Of a stretch of DNA of 64,000 nt, positions 62,626 to 64,000 are shown in pieces; positions within the stretch are counted from its first letter, which is position 1; every line of letters begins with the position of its first letter. The translations under genes and the position numbers were made by a program. The stretch lies in NCBI GenBank assembly GCA_002897895.1, contig BDSY01000032.1, positions 1-64,000 on the forward strand, read 5' to 3'. This DNA is from a bacterium BMS3Abin06 (GTDB lineage: Bacteria > Nitrospirota > Thermodesulfovibrionia > UBA6902). A model generated the notes under the pieces. The model was not told the DNA's origin. It saw only the letters and a program-made list of their open reading frames with translations, and ran no database searches.

Positions 62626-63342
62626 TTACTTTTTCTTCAAATATCCTTCAATAACGCTTTTGAAGTCGTCAAAATTCCTTCTCTGCATTCTCTTGCCGTT
62701 GACAAAAAGTGTGGGCGTGCCTGTTACCCCGAGACTTCTTCCGAGATTAATATCCTGTTGTATCAGGTTATCGTATTTATTGCCCTTGTAATCAGCCATG
62801 AACCTGGTTAAATCCAGGTTCAGTTTTTCTGCAAATTCCTTGAATATATCAGTATTAAGCTTCTTGAAATTCTCAAATATCAAATCATGCATCTCCCAGT
62901 ACTTGCCCTGCTCGCCTGCTGCACGGGCGGCCCTGGCAGCATCCATGGCATATTTATGAAACGACAATGGAAAATCCTTGAAAACCAGCCTTACGTCATC
63001 CGGATATGCCTTTAAGACCTCCCGTAAAGTTGATTGCAGTCCTGCACAATACGGACACTGAAAATCGGAAAATTCTACAATAGTAACGGGGGCAGCCTTT
63101 TTACCTTTTACAACCGAATTCCCGAGAGGTATCCTGTAAACCTTGTTATAATCAACAGCCTGTCTCCTTGGCTTGAATAACTTCATTATCTCCTTTTGAT
63201 TTTCTTCGATAGTATTCAAGCGGGTAAGTATCTCTTTTTGTGACTCTTCAATTGTGTCAAGTTTCGTTTTGTTTGCACAGCCAGCAACCAGAAAGGGAAT
63301 CATCAACAATATTAATACAACAATTTTTCTTGCCTTCATCAT
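62626..63342 (-). CDS. DsbA-family thiol oxidoreductase, lipoprotein
   Basis: 238 residues from the ATG at 63342 (GGAGG 6 nt upstream). Signal II: KIVVLILLMIPFLVAGC gives a lipobox VAGC. A coiled linker (KEILTRLNTIEENQKEI) is followed by a thioredoxin fold, FSDFQCPYCAGLQ (CPYC), and the cis-Pro GVTGTPTLFVNG. It belongs to the DsbA/DSBA-like 'thioredoxin_4' group. It would be a client of Lgt. Confidence 0.89.
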   Translation of the reverse strand: MMKARKIVVLILLMIPFLVAGCANKTKLDTIEESQKEILTRLNTIEENQKEIMKLFKPRRQAVDYNKVYRIPLGNSVVKGKKAAPVTIVEFSDFQCPYCAGLQSTLREVLKAYPDDVRLVFKDFPLSFHKYAMDAARAARAAGEQGKYWEMHDLIFENFKKLNTDIFKEFAEKLNLDLTRFMADYKGNKYDNLIQQDINLGRSLGVTGTPTLFVNGKRMQRRNFDDFKSVIEGYLKKK

Positions 63343-63470
63343 TTCAATCCTCCATAACGATATGCATTTAATGTTTTTTGCATTTTTATCAGCAGATTTA
63401 ATTGCCGTGGATTTAAGGATATCATAAAACCATACTACGCAGCAATTCCCGGTAAATTTGTAACGCATTG

Positions 63471-63549
63471 AGATTGCTTCGCTCCGCTCGCAATGACAGA
63501 GAAGATTTTCGCGATGTCATTGCGAGGAGCTTCAGCGACGAAGCAATCT
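63471..63549. repeat. Dispersed inverted repeat (ATTGCTTCGCTCCGCTCGCAATG type)
   Basis: AGATTGCTTCGCTCCGCTCG...CAATGACA at the left is complemented by TGTCATTGCGAGGAGC...CGACGAAGCAATCT at the right. It is a common bacterial genomic repeat. It lies between the DsbA gene and the small gene at 63775; the 63343-63774 gap also holds the promoter at 63594. Confidence 0.6.
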
Positions 63550-63593
63550 TGCATCCGTTTTCACCGGGAATCGCTGTCGCAGACCCAGGTGCA

Positions 63594-63622
63594 TTGACAA
63601 TATTTCTGCTTTAATGTATATT
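63594..63622 (+). promoter_or_regulatory. Sigma-70-type promoter of the 52-residue protein
   Basis: TTGACA (63594-63599), 17-bp spacer, TATATT (63617-63622). It matches the consensus well. The untranslated leader would be about 145 nt, ending in a strong AAGGAGGG ribosome site. Confidence 0.65.
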
Positions 63623-63774
63623 ACGTCGCCTTCATTCATACCGCATTGATGGCCTCGTCTTACCAAATCCTTGAAGAGGATACACTTATGAGGGAGTTGT
63701 GTGCGTAGGAATATGAACGGAAAATTTGTAAGTTTTCTTAGTTGAATTTATAAACTGGAAAGGAGGGTGGTATT

Positions 63775-63933
63775 ATGTCAGGAAAATCAAAATCAAAGAC
63801 TGATGTGGCCGCAAGAGCAGGATCAAAGAATTCAGCACGGCTCTGCAGTTCCTGTGGAAACAAGATAGATGTTGTCATGTCCGTCTCGCCAACAGGCAAG
63901 AAAAGTATGAGACGCCTTTGCTGTGAAGTCTGA
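63775..63933 (+). CDS. Small cysteine-rich zinc-ribbon-like protein
   Basis: A 52-residue ORF with AGGAGGG 6-8 nt before the ATG: a basic start (MSGKSKSKTDVAARAGSKNS), then ARLCSSCGNKIDVVMSVSPT then GKKSMRRLCCEV. CxxC and CC are possible zinc ligands. I know no named family. Its own promoter (63594) and the 15-bp hairpin at its end (63939) show that it is an expressed gene. Confidence 0.6.
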   Translation: MSGKSKSKTDVAARAGSKNSARLCSSCGNKIDVVMSVSPTGKKSMRRLCCEV

Positions 63934-63938
63934 CCGGC

Positions 63939-63980
63939 TATCTCCTGCGGCAACGGGAAATTGTCTTGCCGCAGGAGATA
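63939..63980 (+). terminator. 15-bp stem-loop after the small Cys-rich gene
   Basis: TATCTCCTGCGGCAA (63939-63953) pairs perfectly with TTGCCGCAGGAGATA (63966-63980). The sequence after it (TAGTTCCCATT) has few T residues, so the stem may stabilise or only partly terminate the mRNA. Confidence 0.55.
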
Positions 63981-64000
63981 TAGTTCCCATTATACCTAAT

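Noticed and set aside
1-64000. CRISPR array or cas genes, prophage genes, rRNA
   Set aside because: No regularly spaced direct repeats, Cas motifs, phage structural genes or rRNA sequence were seen.

Overview
The window looks like a chromosomal contig from an anaerobic or microaerophilic Gram-negative bacterium. A Nitrospirota (Thermodesulfovibrionia-like) relative is my best guess. This rests on gene content only: a delta/Nitrospirota-style cytochrome c maturation cluster, MetF/MetV, class II ribonucleotide reductase, many DsrE/TusA/YeeE sulfur-trafficking genes, and an MtrA-like protein. No marker gene here fixes the phylum. GTG and TTG starts and 4-bp stop/start overlaps are common. The intergenic DNA is seeded with several families of small palindromic repeats.

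Layout. 1-713: 3' end of a group II intron, a 138-bp MITE and a truncated beta-carbonic anhydrase. 875-8949: a tight plus-strand cytochrome c maturation operon (ccdA, ccmH-like, thioredoxin, ccmE, ccmF, a CcmI-like gene, an unknown gene, ccmA, ccmB, ccmC, ccmD) whose CcmE carries the Cys-type haem motif. 9-18.7 kb: housekeeping genes (NYN nuclease, nrdJ, mannosyl-phosphoglycerate phosphatase, panB, FKBP, lgt, metF/metV, folE). 18.9-27.1 kb: a minus-strand pyrimidine operon (pyrR-pyrB-pyrC-carA-orf-carB) with a PyrR-type leader. 27-31 kb: HDOD, DUF190/crcB and hisA/hisF. 31.4-40.2 kb: a first sulfur-relay locus with a two-component sigma-54 pair, rhodanese, DsrE/DsrH-like proteins, a YeeE/YedE transporter, TusA proteins and a stress protein.

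40-45.4 kb holds a B12-binding radical SAM protein, a GAF/HD-GYP protein, a U32 protein and a Crp/Fnr regulator. The most striking part is 45.5-55.5 kb. Three genes there are interrupted by an in-frame UGA exactly where homologues have a redox or transport cysteine, and reading resumes in the same frame with clear homology. Each UGA is followed after 10-14 nt by a 7-bp hairpin with G in the first two loop positions, the bacterial SECIS architecture. They are a DsrE-family protein (UxxC), a GrdB-like glycine/betaine-reductase-family protein (UxxC), and the second half of a YeeE/YedE transporter (Sec replacing the cysteine of the GYCPG motif). ArsR regulators head the DsrE and YeeE operons, a sulfide:quinone oxidoreductase-like flavoprotein follows the DsrE genes, and a decayed ArsR leader and a duplicated SECIS fragment lie nearby. 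I read this as a possible selenocysteine-dependent sulfane-sulfur or selenium uptake and relay system.

55.6-64 kb is ordinary: a DedA/YqaA-type protein, RNase HI, a zinc-ribbon coiled-coil protein, a CAU tRNA, a two-CW histidine kinase, an MtrA-like protein, parA/parB, a lipoprotein DsbA, and a 52-residue Cys-rich protein. Four housekeeping genes (nrdJ, mannosyl-phosphoglycerate phosphatase, carB, carA) carry short in-frame insertions of simple or dispersed repeats, which suggests an active intragenic repeat-expansion process in this lineage.
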